Both the position numbers and the translations under genes were made by a program. A DNA stretch of 64,000 nt, from positions 1 through 64,000 of the forward strand of contig CAZHOV010000007.1 of NCBI GenBank assembly GCA_964534315.1, read 5' to 3'. This document shows positions 9,522 through 19,976 of this stretch, piece by piece (positions within the stretch are counted from its first letter, which is position 1; every line of letters begins with the position of its first letter). This stretch comes from CAZHOV01 sp964534315 (GTDB taxonomy: Bacteria; Bacteroidota; Bacteroidia; Chitinophagales; Saprospiraceae). The notes under the pieces were generated by a model that worked only from the letters and a program-made list of their open reading frames with translations, was not told where the DNA came from and ran no database searches.

Positions 9522-11237
9522 ATGAAAAAACTTCTTTACCCGCTTCTTCTTTTTTTCCTTCTTAGCTTTCAGGCGGAAGGCCAGGTACAAATTCAGCAGC
9601 AACTGGACTCGCTCGACCTCTTTGACCGGACACACCTGGAAGTGCTGCCCGATCAGGGTTGGATCATCTCGGCAAATGCCCAACCTGGCAATTTTGTGAC
9701 GCTACGCTTTAATGATTGTGGAGAACTGCAATGGGCAAAGCGATGGCGTATAGGTACCCCAAATACCTTATTTATCCGCGATATGATTATTTCCAGTCAA
9801 GGACATATTGCCATTACCGGCCATTCCGGTTTCTTCGAAATGGCTGACCCCTTTTTTCTGCTGCTCAATGCCGAAGGTGAGGTCATTACGTTTCAATTGT
9901 ACTACTCGTTTCCTATCGAGTATGTTTATTCTATCAGCGAAACCGCAAATGGTCAATTTCTTATCTACGGAAATCAAACCAACTTAACTACCATAGGACG
10001 CAATTTTTTTCTAAAAATCGATCAAGAGGGGGAAATCATCTGGTCAAAAGGGTACTTCGAGCAGCAGATCTGGGGAGCAGGTATTGGAACGCAAGATGGC
10101 GGAGCACTTGCCCGCTCTGGAAATCTAATCTATAAAATAGACAGTCTGGGCGCGCTGGAATGGGCCAATAGCTACCCCGAGATTCATGCCAGCAGCAAGC
10201 CTGTAGAAGTGGAAGATGGCTATGTCTTTAACCGGATGATGTACGGCAGTGACCATATAAATTTTTTATATAAAATTGGATTGGACGGAACGATCGACTG
10301 GATAACCGATAATTTTAATAGCTATACCTTTCCTGAAATTATTGAACGATCTAACGGACAACTAATAGCCCTGAGTACCAGAACGACCGCTTCTCCAAAT
10401 CTGGCACTCTCCCTTATTGAAATCACAGCAGACGGACAACTCCTCGAGCAACGCGCTATCCATGCAGAAAAAGGAGAAGCAATTGCTCTTTTTGACGATG
10501 GTTCAATAATCGTTTCGGGATATAATCAGGGTAAGCTATTTTTCCTCAAATCAGATGCTGAGCGGCAATTTTCTTGCTCCCCTGCTGTCTCCTATGAGCA
10601 ATTTTCCGATGCTCTTTCCATCCAAACCAGCCCTGCCTCCACCGATATCGTTGACCTAACTTTTGAACTGCTTGATTCCACTCTTTATCAAGAGGACATT
10701 GATATTTTATCTGCTCCAACCTGCATTGAGTTAGCAATTGAATTCCCCCATTTTGGTCCCGACACCACAATTTGTCAGGGGGATTCTATTTGGCTGGACG
10801 CCAACCTGGAGGGAGCTAGTTATCTATGGCAAGACGGCTCAACGGAGCCTTGGTTTTTAGTAAACGAATCAGGAAACTACGAGGTGGAGATCACTAAATG
10901 TGGCCAGAGCATTGTACGTGATATCTCCATCGACGTCGAGCTTTGCCCCTGCCAGTTTCAAATGCCTACCATTTTCACCCCAAATAGTGACGGACTCAAC
11001 GATACCTTCCAACTCATGGCCCGATGCGACTTTATCGCTGACTACCGCCTCCAGTTATTTGACCGGTGGGGTGAGGAAGTATTCATTTCCTTTGAGCCCA
11101 ATCAAGGATGGGACGGTAACTTCAACGGCTACCCCATGCCTGCCGACACCTATGTCTATCTGCTGGAATATACATACGACGAAGGAACCGGCCTGCAAAC
11201 GGTTAAGGAACAAGGAAGTTTTGTATTGGTGCGGTGA
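9522..11237 (+). CDS. Secreted protein with T9SS type B (CHU_C) sorting domain
   Basis: 571 residues. The signal peptide MKKLLYPLLLFFLLSFQAEG is followed by about 370 residues of blade-like repeats (LNAEGEVITFQLYY, KIDQEGEIIWSKGY, KIDSLGALEWANSY, KIGLDGTIDWITDN), which suggests a beta-propeller resembling SBBP or PQQ-type repeats. A short Ig-like segment (ICQGDSIWLDANLEGASYLW) precedes the CHU_C tail (PTIFTPNSDGLNDTFQLM ... DRWGEEVF ... PADTYVYLLEY) ending SFVLVR. Probably exported by T9SS and kept at or released from the surface. It is divergent from the giant gene across the hairpin array and convergent with the next gene, with only 16 bp between stop codons. Confidence 0.85.
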   Translation: MKKLLYPLLLFFLLSFQAEGQVQIQQQLDSLDLFDRTHLEVLPDQGWIISANAQPGNFVTLRFNDCGELQWAKRWRIGTPNTLFIRDMIISSQGHIAITGHSGFFEMADPFFLLLNAEGEVITFQLYYSFPIEYVYSISETANGQFLIYGNQTNLTTIGRNFFLKIDQEGEIIWSKGYFEQQIWGAGIGTQDGGALARSGNLIYKIDSLGALEWANSYPEIHASSKPVEVEDGYVFNRMMYGSDHINFLYKIGLDGTIDWITDNFNSYTFPEIIERSNGQLIALSTRTTASPNLALSLIEITADGQLLEQRAIHAEKGEAIALFDDGSIIVSGYNQGKLFFLKSDAERQFSCSPAVSYEQFSDALSIQTSPASTDIVDLTFELLDSTLYQEDIDILSAPTCIELAIEFPHFGPDTTICQGDSIWLDANLEGASYLWQDGSTEPWFLVNESGNYEVEITKCGQSIVRDISIDVELCPCQFQMPTIFTPNSDGLNDTFQLMARCDFIADYRLQLFDRWGEEVFISFEPNQGWDGNFNGYPMPADTYVYLLEYTYDEGTGLQTVKEQGSFVLVR

Positions 11238-11253
11238 GGGGTAATGAACCAGG

Positions 11254-11793
11254 TTAATTCCCAATCTTAGGTGGATCGATCATGGGAGGAGCTACCCGGT
11301 CGAGGTTACCGCCGGGAAACATTTTTTGAATTTGATATTCATCAAAACTCAGGATTCTGAGGGTAGTTATTTCAATTTGATCATCCGGGTAAGCTAAGTC
11401 TGCTTCGACGACGTATTGAATGATCTCACGAGCGTCAATCCATTTATAGCCGAGGGTGATGGTGGCATCTTTGCGGTCCCTTTGGCGGGAATAGTACCAC
11501 TTATAATTTAACGCTTCGTTATTCATAGCTTTACTAATCGTCCTCAAGGTTCCGGTTAGCGCCTCTTTGTTAATAAAATTCTGATCCGCAAACCGATCGT
11601 AAATAAAGTCAATATCGTTGGAGGTAATCGCCTGATAAAGCTCTTTTTCAAAAGCTTTGACCGCTTTATAGCCTTCAATAGTGCCAAGGAAATTTGCATC
11701 CTTATCACTTGTTGCTCTCTGACCAGTAGCTTCTTGGCAGATACCGGCAACTACAATAAAAGAAACGATACAATAAATACTTGATTTGAACAT
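11254..11793 (-). CDS. Secreted hypothetical protein
   Basis: 179 residues with an N-terminal signal peptide (MFKSSIYCIVSFIVVAGICQEATGQ). The mature region starts with a helical part (GYKAVKAFEKELYQAITSNDIDFIYDRFADQNFINKE cut here into its motifs YQAIT, DFIYDRF), and continues as beta-rich sequence with TLRILSFDEYQIQKMFPGG. This pattern is loosely like SnoaL/NTF2-type small domains, but I cannot assign a family. It lies downstream of the giant SprB-like gene, from which it is separated by a strong terminator, so it has its own promoter. Confidence 0.6.
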   Translation of the reverse strand: MFKSSIYCIVSFIVVAGICQEATGQRATSDKDANFLGTIEGYKAVKAFEKELYQAITSNDIDFIYDRFADQNFINKEALTGTLRTISKAMNNEALNYKWYYSRQRDRKDATITLGYKWIDAREIIQYVVEADLAYPDDQIEITTLRILSFDEYQIQKMFPGGNLDRVAPPMIDPPKIGN

Positions 11794-11842
11794 AATCCTT
11801 TCTTTAGTGAAATGATTTTAGTTAGATATATGTGTGTAACGT

Positions 11843-11887
11843 AAAAAGCGCTAAAAATCATATAAAAATGAATTTTTAGCGCTTTTT
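11843..11887 (-). terminator. Intrinsic terminator after the SprB-repeat adhesin
   Basis: A perfect 16-bp stem pairs 11843-11858 with 11872-11887 (arm AAAAAGCGCTAAAAAT) around a 13-nt loop. Read on the minus strand it ends in a run of Ts. It lies about 55 bp beyond the stop codon of the adhesin at 11941 and before the start at 11793. Confidence 0.85.
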
Positions 11888-11940
11888 ATTATAGATTTTG
11901 TCTGAAAAGAAAAGCCTAAATAATAGGTATTAAGGTAAAT

Positions 11941-14900
11941 CTACCGCAGTAGCGTTACATTACCTTTCTTGAAAAAGGTCTGTCCGTCTCCGCAATCCAC
12001 TTCCAGGTAATACCCATATACATCTGGTGCCAATGCTTTTCCTTTAAAGGTTCCGTCCCATCCATCAAAGAGGGAAGTAGATTCGAATACTTTCTGCCCC
12101 CATCGGTTGTAAACGGCCAGGTAGACATTTGCAATATTCAACCCTCTCACAAAGAGCTCGTCATTTAATCCATCTCCATTAGGACTAAAAGCGTTTGGTA
12201 TAAAGATAAAGGGCTCTTCGCATCGGGTGGGGATTACAACAACAGTTACTGTACGTTCAGCAACACATTGGTTTTCGTTGGTAATCTCTACGTTATAGGT
12301 AGTCGTTTCCGCAGGGGTTGCCGTTGGATTTGGAACATCGTCAAAGTCAAGCGAACCGTTGGGCGTCCACAGATAAGTCCACGAAAGATCGTCATTTTCT
12401 ACATTTAACCTGGACTCTTCAGATACGAAAATAGTATCGGGGTCTGCAGAAATAATCGGAAGATTAGCAAATTCATCAACATCAATCGTCACTACGGTTG
12501 TAAAGACACATTCATTATTAGAAATTTCAACCTGCATTTCACCTGGTTGGTCCGCTACCACTTCAATGGTTGAAGAGTCTGCATTTACTGGGACAAACGG
12601 ATAATCACCAGTCCAAATATATGTCAAATCATCTCCAGGAATCAGGTTTTGAACAGCAAGGGGAACAACATCTCCCAAACAAACCGTCGTATCTTCAATT
12701 ATACCGACCTGGACTTCAAAATTATTGATCGTTACAGAATCCAGTTGAGCACAGCCATTAGCATCCACTACGGTTACATAATAGACATTATTAGCTTCTT
12801 CCGGAGTAACAGTAATGGTATCTTCATTACCAATTATACTGCCCGGATCAAAGCTAATATCGGTTGCCCAGGTAATTTGAGTAGCATTTGCAGCAGTCAC
12901 TTGGATCTGAACATCCTGCGGCTCACAAATGATGTCATCATCAGAAACGGTTAAGCTAGAAAGCATGGATACATCAATTGTTACTTCCCTTACCACCTCG
13001 CAGGTATCCTGCAAATCGTCGCTAATACTCGTTACCGTAACGAAATAAGTGGTCGTTTCTAATGGGTTCGCCAAAGGGTTAGCTTCATCTGCAGACGACA
13101 CCAAGCTACTATCAGGCGCCCAGCTATATTGATAATCCGGATTACCATTAGGATTAAGTGCAACAGTATCGCCGGGACAGATCATCATATCCTGCAGGTC
13201 CAGTTCAATTAATTCTACCATAATAGTATCGGTGAATTCAGCCATACAGCCTAAACTGGTTTCAACCTCCAGATTTAAAATGATCGTCTGACTACTAGTG
13301 ACTATAAAACTTGGATTCTGGACCGTATCCGTCAGCACCCCAAGACTATCTCCTTCAATGGTCCAATCCCAATTAATGATATCATCCGTCACATGACTGG
13401 AGGTGTCTGTAATAACGACCAAGGCACTATCGGTACAATTATCTAATGACCAATCAAACCCGAAATCGTATAAAGGTTCCTCAAACACCTCGATCTGACG
13501 CTGGATAGTATCTGGATGACAACCCGACTCCAGACTATCTGCAACTAGGGTTACCGTATAGATACCTGGGCCTGGATAGGTAAAGGTCGATATTTTGCCT
13601 GTACTAAATGGTGTAGTATCTGTCACGATGGAATCATAGTACAAGGTGAAGTGCGGCGCATTGTTATTGATAAAGGTGACTGTTGAATCCTCACATTGGA
13701 CAAAGGCCAGGAATCCACCATTAGAAGTAGAATCCAGCACGATAATCTGCGTAGTATCAGTTGATTTACACAGATACTGGTTCTGCGTTTCCAGGATAAC
13801 TTCATATTCACCGACACTATCTGTCGGCAGGAATACAGGATCCGGGATACCATTTTCAGAGAAAAGTGAATCTGGTATCCAGTTGTACACCTGAATGACG
13901 TCATTTGTATCCAGATTGACCGCGTTTAACTGCAACGTATCTCCCACACATACCGAAATGACCGGAGGGATTACCACATCGACGGAACCTCCGATAATGG
14001 TCACGGTATCCTTGGAACCACAGTTGAAGGTATCTGTCGCCATCAAAATATAAATAGTCGTATCGGAAGGCATGACGGTCACCATCGACGAATCACTTAA
14101 GGTATCGCCCTCGCTATTTAACCACATATAAGATAATAGCGTATCCGACGGACCTGACAAGGTGATTTCCGGATCGCAAATCAATGTATCGTTTGGCATG
14201 TCGATCATCACTGGCGGCGGAACAAAAACAAAGGTCTCCAGGGTAATCTCGCAAGTGTCCGGACTAAAACTGGTAATCGTAACCGTATAGGTAACCGAAG
14301 AGTCTGGGGTAATCACCGGACTCGGTACCGTATCAACGACCATACCGTCAACCATCCATTCGTACTGAAGTGTCGTATCTCCTCCTTCATTTAAGGTAAT
14401 AGTATCTCCAGGACAAGCTATAAGGGTGTCCTGAATATTGATTACAATATTGTTGATTGGAATATCTTGTGAAGTCGAATCGGAGCAGCCATCTTCGTTA
14501 AAGATAAATAAGACGACGTTCAAAAGGGTATCATCAGTAGTATAGACCGGGTTTTGAACAAAAGCGCTATCCGAACCATTAAAAATCCAAACCCAACTCG
14601 TAATAGAAGAGTCGGGATCCAGGGTTTCATCCGTAAATTGGATAGTGGTACTATCTAAAGAACAAGCTTCAAAATCAAAACTAAAGTCCGCATCCGGTAG
14701 GGTATCAATGCCTACAATGGCCGTATCGGTAGCCATACAATTATTCGAATCCACGACCATGACGATGTAGGTGCCAATGTCAAGCGAATCTGGATCTTCA
14801 ATACCATTTAGGGTGGTATCATTCCAAATGTAGATGTATGGCTCCGTACCGCCGGTAACAGTTACATCAATGCTTCCTAACGTAAGCGAGTCGCATGAAA

Positions 14901-17900
14901 CCGGAGTAGGGTCTGCATCTACCATGATCATATCAAAGTCTATCATTATCGTATCTGTAGTACTGCAACCTGTGCTGTCTGAAACGGTGACGATATAAGT
15001 TCCTACGAATAAACTATCCGGATTTTGTTGCCCGTCCAGCGAATCAATATTCCAATCAAAATCATAGGGCTCAACGCCTCCCACAACTTCCAGGTTAATA
15101 CTTCCCAGGTTACTTGTATCGCAAGCAACGGGAGTGGTCACTACTATGATTGTGATCGTATCTTGCTCAATCGTTATCGTATCCGAAGCTGAACACCCCA
15201 GTGAATCGGTGACCGTTACCGGATAATCGCCGACACCTAGCCCAGTTGGATCTTCGATACCGTCAAGCGAATCATCTTCCCAATCGTACGCATATGGAGG
15301 AGTGCCTCCTTCTACCGTAAGGTCAATCGTACCCAGCATACTACTATCGCAGGATACGGGCGTAGTCTCCCAGGTCAGTGTAAGCGAATCTACTTCAATT
15401 ATGGTCGTGTCAACGGCGCTACATCCTTTTGCACCAGTTACTGTTATACTATAGATTCCAGGTTCTAAACCAGTTGGGTCTTCAATGCCGTCAAGACTGT
15501 CATCACTCCAGTCAAAGTCATAAGGAGGTACGCCTCCTTCAACCGTTAGATCAATACTACCCAAAGTACTACTATCGCAAGAAATATTTGTGGGGTCTAA
15601 AGTAATGACGATACTATCTGTTTCAATAGGAATGGTATCAGTAGCGGTACAACTCTTAGCATCTGTTACGGTTACTACATAAATACCTACGCCTAACGAA
15701 TCAGGATCTTCGATGCCATCAAGATCATCATTATCCCAATCATAGGTATATGGCGGAGTGCCGCCAATAACTTCCAGATCAATACTACCTAAAATAGTAC
15801 TATCACAAGAAACCGGAATAGTAGTCCATTCCAAATCAATCGAATCAAAATCGATAAAGATCGTATCGCTAACGCTTGTACATCCATCTATATCTGTAAC
15901 GGTGACGATGTAAGTGCCAACAAATAAGCTGTCGGGATCTTCCTCACCATCCAGGCTATCATCGTTCCAATCAAAGGTATAGGGAGGATTACCGCCCGAT
16001 ACATCCAGGTCAATGCTGCCCAACATACTGGTATCACAAGCCACCGGCTCGGTATCTACAACTATAATAGTGATGGTATCACGACCGATCTCAAACGTAT
16101 CCGAAGCCATACAACCCAGCGAATCGGTTACTTTTAGAATATAAGTACCCTCTGTTAAACTATCTATATCCTCTTGTCCGTCCAGATCATCATCATTCCA
16201 ATCATATACATAAGGCGGCGTTCCGCCTTCAATGGTCAGCTCAATACTTCCCAATTCCAATCCATCACAAGAAACATTGATTAGTGTATCTAAAATAATA
16301 TCTATTGATTCATTTTCTACCACAATTGTATCTGTTGTTTCACAACCAGTTGTATCGGAAACCGTTACAATGTAAGTTCCTGAGCCCAGTCCGCTCGGGT
16401 CTTCTTGTCCATCAAGCGTATCATCATTCCAATCGAATGTATAAGGCGGGTTGCCGCCAGACACGGTTAGATCGATACTACCCAGATTACTACTGTCACA
16501 AGCAACTGGAATAGTCTCTACCTCTATGGTAATTTGATCTGTGCCGACTTCAATGGTATCTGAGGCTACACAGTTTTTTGCATCAGTCACAGTGACCACG
16601 TAAGTGCCCGCCGGTAAGCCTGAAGGGTCTTCTTGGCCGTCTAGGCTATCATCATCCCAATCGTAAGTATATGGCGGCATTCCGTTAAGGACCGTCAAAT
16701 CTATGGAGCCTAGGACGGAACTATCGCAAGAAACCGGCGTCGTCGACCAATCTAACATAAGCATATTAAAATCAATAGTGATGGTATCGCTAACGCTCGT
16801 ACAGCCTTCAGCATCCGTCACCGTTACGATATAGTCGCCAACAAATAAGCTGTCGGGGTCTTCCTCTCCGTCCAGGCTATCATCGTTCCAATCAAAGGTA
16901 TAAGGAGGATTACCACCCGACACATCCAGGTCAATGCTGCCCAACATACTGGTATCACAAGCCACCGGCTCGGTGTCTATAACTATAATAGTGATGGTAT
17001 CGCGACCGATCTCAAACGTATCTGAAGCCATACAACCCAGCGAATCGGTTACTTTTAGAATATAAGTACCCTCTGTTAAACTATCTATATCCTCTTGTCC
17101 GTCCAGATCATCATCATTCCAATCATATACATAAGGCGGCGTTCCGCCTTCAATGGTCAGCTCAATACTTCCCAATTCCAATCCATCACAAGAAACATTG
17201 ATTAGTGTATCTAAAATAATATCTATTGATTCATTTTCTACCACAATTGTATCTGTTGTTTCACAACCAGTTGTATCGGAAACCGTTACAATGTAAGTTC
17301 CTGAGCCCAGTCCGCTCGGGTCTTCTTGTCCATCAAGCGTATCATCATCCCAGTCAAATGTGTAAGGCGGTGTGCCTCCCGTAATGGTCAGGTCAATACT
17401 TCCGAGGTTACTGCTGTCACATGCTACAGCTGTAGCATCAACCCCTATTTCGATAGCGTCGATACCTACTTCTATGGTATCTACGGCCGTACAGCCCAAC
17501 GTATCCGTTACGGTAACAAAATAAGTTCCTGGATTGACGTCCGTCGGGTCTTCCTGCCCGTCAAAAGCATCTTCGCTCCAGTCGTAGGAATAAGGAGGCG
17601 TGCCACCGATGACAGTCAGGTCTATGGTTCCTAACGTGCTACTATCGCAAGGTACAGGGGTAGTGGTATGGGAAAGCTCAATATTTTCGGCATCTACAAT
17701 AAATGTATCTACCGCCGTACAGCCATCCTGATCGGTGACGGTTACGATGTACGTACCGGAGGTGAGTCCGTTAGGGTCTTCGGTTCCATCCAGGCTATCA
17801 TCATTCCAGTCATAGTCATAAGTGGGGGTACCGCCGGAAACAGTCAGGTCGATACTTCCTAATATGGTAGGATCGCAACTTTCGTTGGTCACCACTCCGG

Positions 17901-19917
17901 AAATAAGTACTTCGCTTCCCGGATTTATGGTAAAGGTCTCAGTTAATGTATTTCCATCAGCGTCAGTGACAGTAACCGTGCAGTTTCCGGGAGGCAGGTT
18001 AACAGCAGAGGAGCTGTCAGAGTCGGAGCAAGACCACTCAAAGGTAAAAGGTGGAGTTCCGCCGTTGACCGTCACTTGAGCACTACCATTTTCATCTCCC
18101 AGACAGACCTCATCGGAAGGCGTAACATCAATTTCGAACATAGGGTCTGGTGGAAAAGTAATGGTATCTGTCCCCGAACAGCCATTCGCATCGGTAACAG
18201 TAACAATGTACGTACCGATACCTACACTATCCAGGAAAGAGGTGGTATCTCCCGTATTCCATTCATACTCAAATGGCATAGTTCCATTGGTTACAGTGAC
18301 CGTAATAGAGCCGTCCTGACAAGTATCGCAGTTCGGGGGGGTACCGTTTGCAGTGACATCCAGATCGGGTTCTGCCTCAATGGAAAAGTCCTGCATGGAA
18401 GTACAATTATTGGCATCCGTAACGGTAACGCTATATTGACCGGGCAATAAACCGGTTATCGTATTTATGGTATCTGAAGTATTGACTATGACAGTTGAAT
18501 CTACTGTCCATTCGATCACATATGGTGCTGTACCATCTACAACTGTCACAGTAGCCTCTCCAAGTATACTACTATCACAATTTACGTTTTCGGTAGTGAT
18601 GGTAGTGACGAATTCATCGCCTTGCATAATTTCAACTGAATCGACGGCCATACATCCGTTAGCATCGGTGGCGGTTACTACATAGATGCCGGGAGCAAGG
18701 CTGTCAATGGTTGCGGTAGTGCCGCCATTGCTCCACTCGTAAGTATAGGGGTCTGTTCCGCCTGAAGCCATAGCTGTAGCTGTTCCGTTATTAACCGTAC
18801 CGCAGGAAGCGTCGGTAGAGGTGATATCGACGTCTATTTCAATATCGTTTTTCACAATTCCGTTGCGTACGATAGTGCAGCCATTGGCATCAGTGACCGT
18901 AACCATATAAAGGCCAGCTGCCAGCCCAGTTGCCGTGACGGTTGTCTGCATGGCGGGGTCACTCCATTGATAGGTATATGGAGGCGTTCCGTTAAAAGCA
19001 GTAATCGTAGCAGAACCATCGCTAATCCCGTCACAGGTAGCATTGGTAACCCCCACGAATCCTTCCAGTTCAGGTAATACTCCGACCTGGGTACTATCTA
19101 CCGCCGAACAACCGTTGACATCAGTGACCGTAACAAAATATTGTCCTTCTGTAAGATTTTGGGGATTTGCCGTAGTATCTCCGTTGCTCCATAAGAAAGT
19201 GAAAGGTGCGGTGCCTGTCATTGGATTGACATATGCAGTCCCGTCATTTTCCAGACAGCTTACCGGAGTGGAATTGGTCATGATCCAAACGCCTTCAGGT
19301 GAGATTTCTACGGTAACCGAAGCAACCAGCGTGCATCCGTTTTGGTCGGTAACGGTCACGTTGTAATCCCCTGCTGAAAGGTTAGTTGCATCAAAGGTCG
19401 TTTGCTGTTGTGGATCATCCCACTGGTAGGTATAGAAAGGATGTGTTCCACCTTGAGCAAAAACAGAAGCTTCTGCATCCTGGCTACCTTCGCAGGTTTC
19501 AAAATTGGCATTAGTAGTAGCCGTAAGTGGAGGTAGTTCGTTGATAATAACACTATCGACGCCGACCTCTCCCAGGGCATCTGTTACCGTAACGAAGTAA
19601 GTGCCCGCACTGAGGTTGGAAATCGTAGCACCAGTATCGTTATTGTTCCAAACATAATTATAAGGTGCAGTTCCTCCTGAAGCGGTGGCCGTAGCACTCC
19701 CATCAGCTAAGCCATTGCAACTCACATCTTCTGAAGTGATATCAACAGTAAGCGTTAGCGCCAAATTTTTGAAATTACACCCCGGGGAATAGTTATGTGT
19801 TGTACTGGCTGATAAGGGAAAAGCAATCCATCCCAATAGTAGTAAAAGCAGCCAACACCCACTTTGAAAAAAGCGGGTGCATTTTTGTTTGATTAAGTTT
19901 GGTAAAATTATCATCAC
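11941..19917 (-). CDS. SprB-like giant adhesin (22 SprB repeats, PKD block, T9SS type B tail)
   Basis: 2658 residues. The signal peptide has a long n-region and the core CWLLLLLLGWIAFPLSAS. Residues about 45 to 1720 are 22 SprB-type repeats with the signature GG(T)PPY.(Y/F).W ... GTY.VTVTD..GC. The first eight are heterogeneous and the last fourteen are regular units of about 77 residues with LGSIDL and LDG.EDP. A block of Ig/PKD-like domains follows (about 1730-2560) and matches the repeated block of the adhesin at 42153. The CHU_C tail is FIPNAFSPNGDGLNDELFVR ... NRWGQKVFES ... DVYGYYLEVDCG, ending VTLLR. By family knowledge, SprB is the mobile gliding adhesin of Flavobacterium and needs SprF for export. 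Here a SprF/PorP gene lies two genes upstream. The many Asp residues around repeat turns suggest calcium binding, which is inference. Confidence 0.9.
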   Translation of the reverse strand: MMIILPNLIKQKCTRFFQSGCWLLLLLLGWIAFPLSASTTHNYSPGCNFKNLALTLTVDITSEDVSCNGLADGSATATASGGTAPYNYVWNNNDTGATISNLSAGTYFVTVTDALGEVGVDSVIINELPPLTATTNANFETCEGSQDAEASVFAQGGTHPFYTYQWDDPQQQTTFDATNLSAGDYNVTVTDQNGCTLVASVTVEISPEGVWIMTNSTPVSCLENDGTAYVNPMTGTAPFTFLWSNGDTTANPQNLTEGQYFVTVTDVNGCSAVDSTQVGVLPELEGFVGVTNATCDGISDGSATITAFNGTPPYTYQWSDPAMQTTVTATGLAAGLYMVTVTDANGCTIVRNGIVKNDIEIDVDITSTDASCGTVNNGTATAMASGGTDPYTYEWSNGGTTATIDSLAPGIYVVTATDANGCMAVDSVEIMQGDEFVTTITTENVNCDSSILGEATVTVVDGTAPYVIEWTVDSTVIVNTSDTINTITGLLPGQYSVTVTDANNCTSMQDFSIEAEPDLDVTANGTPPNCDTCQDGSITVTVTNGTMPFEYEWNTGDTTSFLDSVGIGTYIVTVTDANGCSGTDTITFPPDPMFEIDVTPSDEVCLGDENGSAQVTVNGGTPPFTFEWSCSDSDSSSAVNLPPGNCTVTVTDADGNTLTETFTINPGSEVLISGVVTNESCDPTILGSIDLTVSGGTPTYDYDWNDDSLDGTEDPNGLTSGTYIVTVTDQDGCTAVDTFIVDAENIELSHTTTPVPCDSSTLGTIDLTVIGGTPPYSYDWSEDAFDGQEDPTDVNPGTYFVTVTDTLGCTAVDTIEVGIDAIEIGVDATAVACDSSNLGSIDLTITGGTPPYTFDWDDDTLDGQEDPSGLGSGTYIVTVSDTTGCETTDTIVVENESIDIILDTLINVSCDGLELGSIELTIEGGTPPYVYDWNDDDLDGQEDIDSLTEGTYILKVTDSLGCMASDTFEIGRDTITIIVIDTEPVACDTSMLGSIDLDVSGGNPPYTFDWNDDSLDGEEDPDSLFVGDYIVTVTDAEGCTSVSDTITIDFNMLMLDWSTTPVSCDSSVLGSIDLTVLNGMPPYTYDWDDDSLDGQEDPSGLPAGTYVVTVTDAKNCVASDTIEVGTDQITIEVETIPVACDSSNLGSIDLTVSGGNPPYTFDWNDDTLDGQEDPSGLGSGTYIVTVSDTTGCETTDTIVVENESIDIILDTLINVSCDGLELGSIELTIEGGTPPYVYDWNDDDLDGQEDIDSLTEGTYILKVTDSLGCMASDTFEIGRDTITIIVVDTEPVACDTSMLGSIDLDVSGGNPPYTFDWNDDSLDGEEDPDSLFVGTYIVTVTDIDGCTSVSDTIFIDFDSIDLEWTTIPVSCDSTILGSIDLEVIGGTPPYTYDWDNDDLDGIEDPDSLGVGIYVVTVTDAKSCTATDTIPIETDSIVITLDPTNISCDSSTLGSIDLTVEGGVPPYDFDWSDDSLDGIEDPTGLEPGIYSITVTGAKGCSAVDTTIIEVDSLTLTWETTPVSCDSSMLGTIDLTVEGGTPPYAYDWEDDSLDGIEDPTGLGVGDYPVTVTDSLGCSASDTITIEQDTITIIVVTTPVACDTSNLGSINLEVVGGVEPYDFDWNIDSLDGQQNPDSLFVGTYIVTVSDSTGCSTTDTIMIDFDMIMVDADPTPVSCDSLTLGSIDVTVTGGTEPYIYIWNDTTLNGIEDPDSLDIGTYIVMVVDSNNCMATDTAIVGIDTLPDADFSFDFEACSLDSTTIQFTDETLDPDSSITSWVWIFNGSDSAFVQNPVYTTDDTLLNVVLFIFNEDGCSDSTSQDIPINNIVINIQDTLIACPGDTITLNEGGDTTLQYEWMVDGMVVDTVPSPVITPDSSVTYTVTITSFSPDTCEITLETFVFVPPPVMIDMPNDTLICDPEITLSGPSDTLLSYMWLNSEGDTLSDSSMVTVMPSDTTIYILMATDTFNCGSKDTVTIIGGSVDVVIPPVISVCVGDTLQLNAVNLDTNDVIQVYNWIPDSLFSENGIPDPVFLPTDSVGEYEVILETQNQYLCKSTDTTQIIVLDSTSNGGFLAFVQCEDSTVTFINNNAPHFTLYYDSIVTDTTPFSTGKISTFTYPGPGIYTVTLVADSLESGCHPDTIQRQIEVFEEPLYDFGFDWSLDNCTDSALVVITDTSSHVTDDIINWDWTIEGDSLGVLTDTVQNPSFIVTSSQTIILNLEVETSLGCMAEFTDTIMVELIELDLQDMMICPGDTVALNPNGNPDYQYSWAPDSSLVSSADEANPLANPLETTTYFVTVTSISDDLQDTCEVVREVTIDVSMLSSLTVSDDDIICEPQDVQIQVTAANATQITWATDISFDPGSIIGNEDTITVTPEEANNVYYVTVVDANGCAQLDSVTINNFEVQVGIIEDTTVCLGDVVPLAVQNLIPGDDLTYIWTGDYPFVPVNADSSTIEVVADQPGEMQVEISNNECVFTTVVTIDVDEFANLPIISADPDTIFVSEESRLNVENDDLSWTYLWTPNGSLDFDDVPNPTATPAETTTYNVEITNENQCVAERTVTVVVIPTRCEEPFIFIPNAFSPNGDGLNDELFVRGLNIANVYLAVYNRWGQKVFESTSLFDGWDGTFKGKALAPDVYGYYLEVDCGDGQTFFKKGNVTLLR
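16103..16428 (-). repeat. Exact 326-bp intragenic direct repeat, copy 1
   Basis: By eye this segment is base-for-base identical to 17024-17349. Similarity with a few substitutions extends left to about 15916. The offset is 921 bp, which equals four of the 77-residue SprB units with one residue fewer. It encodes parts of repeats 15-17. Confidence 0.85.
17024..17349 (-). repeat. Exact 326-bp intragenic direct repeat, copy 2
   Basis: Partner of 16103-16428, encoding parts of SprB repeats 11-13. Flanking units have diverged clearly, so the identity marks a recent four-unit duplication or gene conversion inside the adhesin gene. Long exact repeats like this are also a known collapse point for short-read assembly. 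Confidence 0.85.
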
Positions 19918-19976
19918 GGCGTTATATTCTCTTTGGACAAAAATTTTATAATCGAATATTAAATTTATTAAAGCAA

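Noticed and set aside
9110..9565. Reading frames on both strands through the 51-bp array, giving 17-residue peptide repeats
   Set aside because: A repeat length divisible by three keeps all frames open. No signal peptide or plausible start, and the hairpin pairing explains conservation better than coding.
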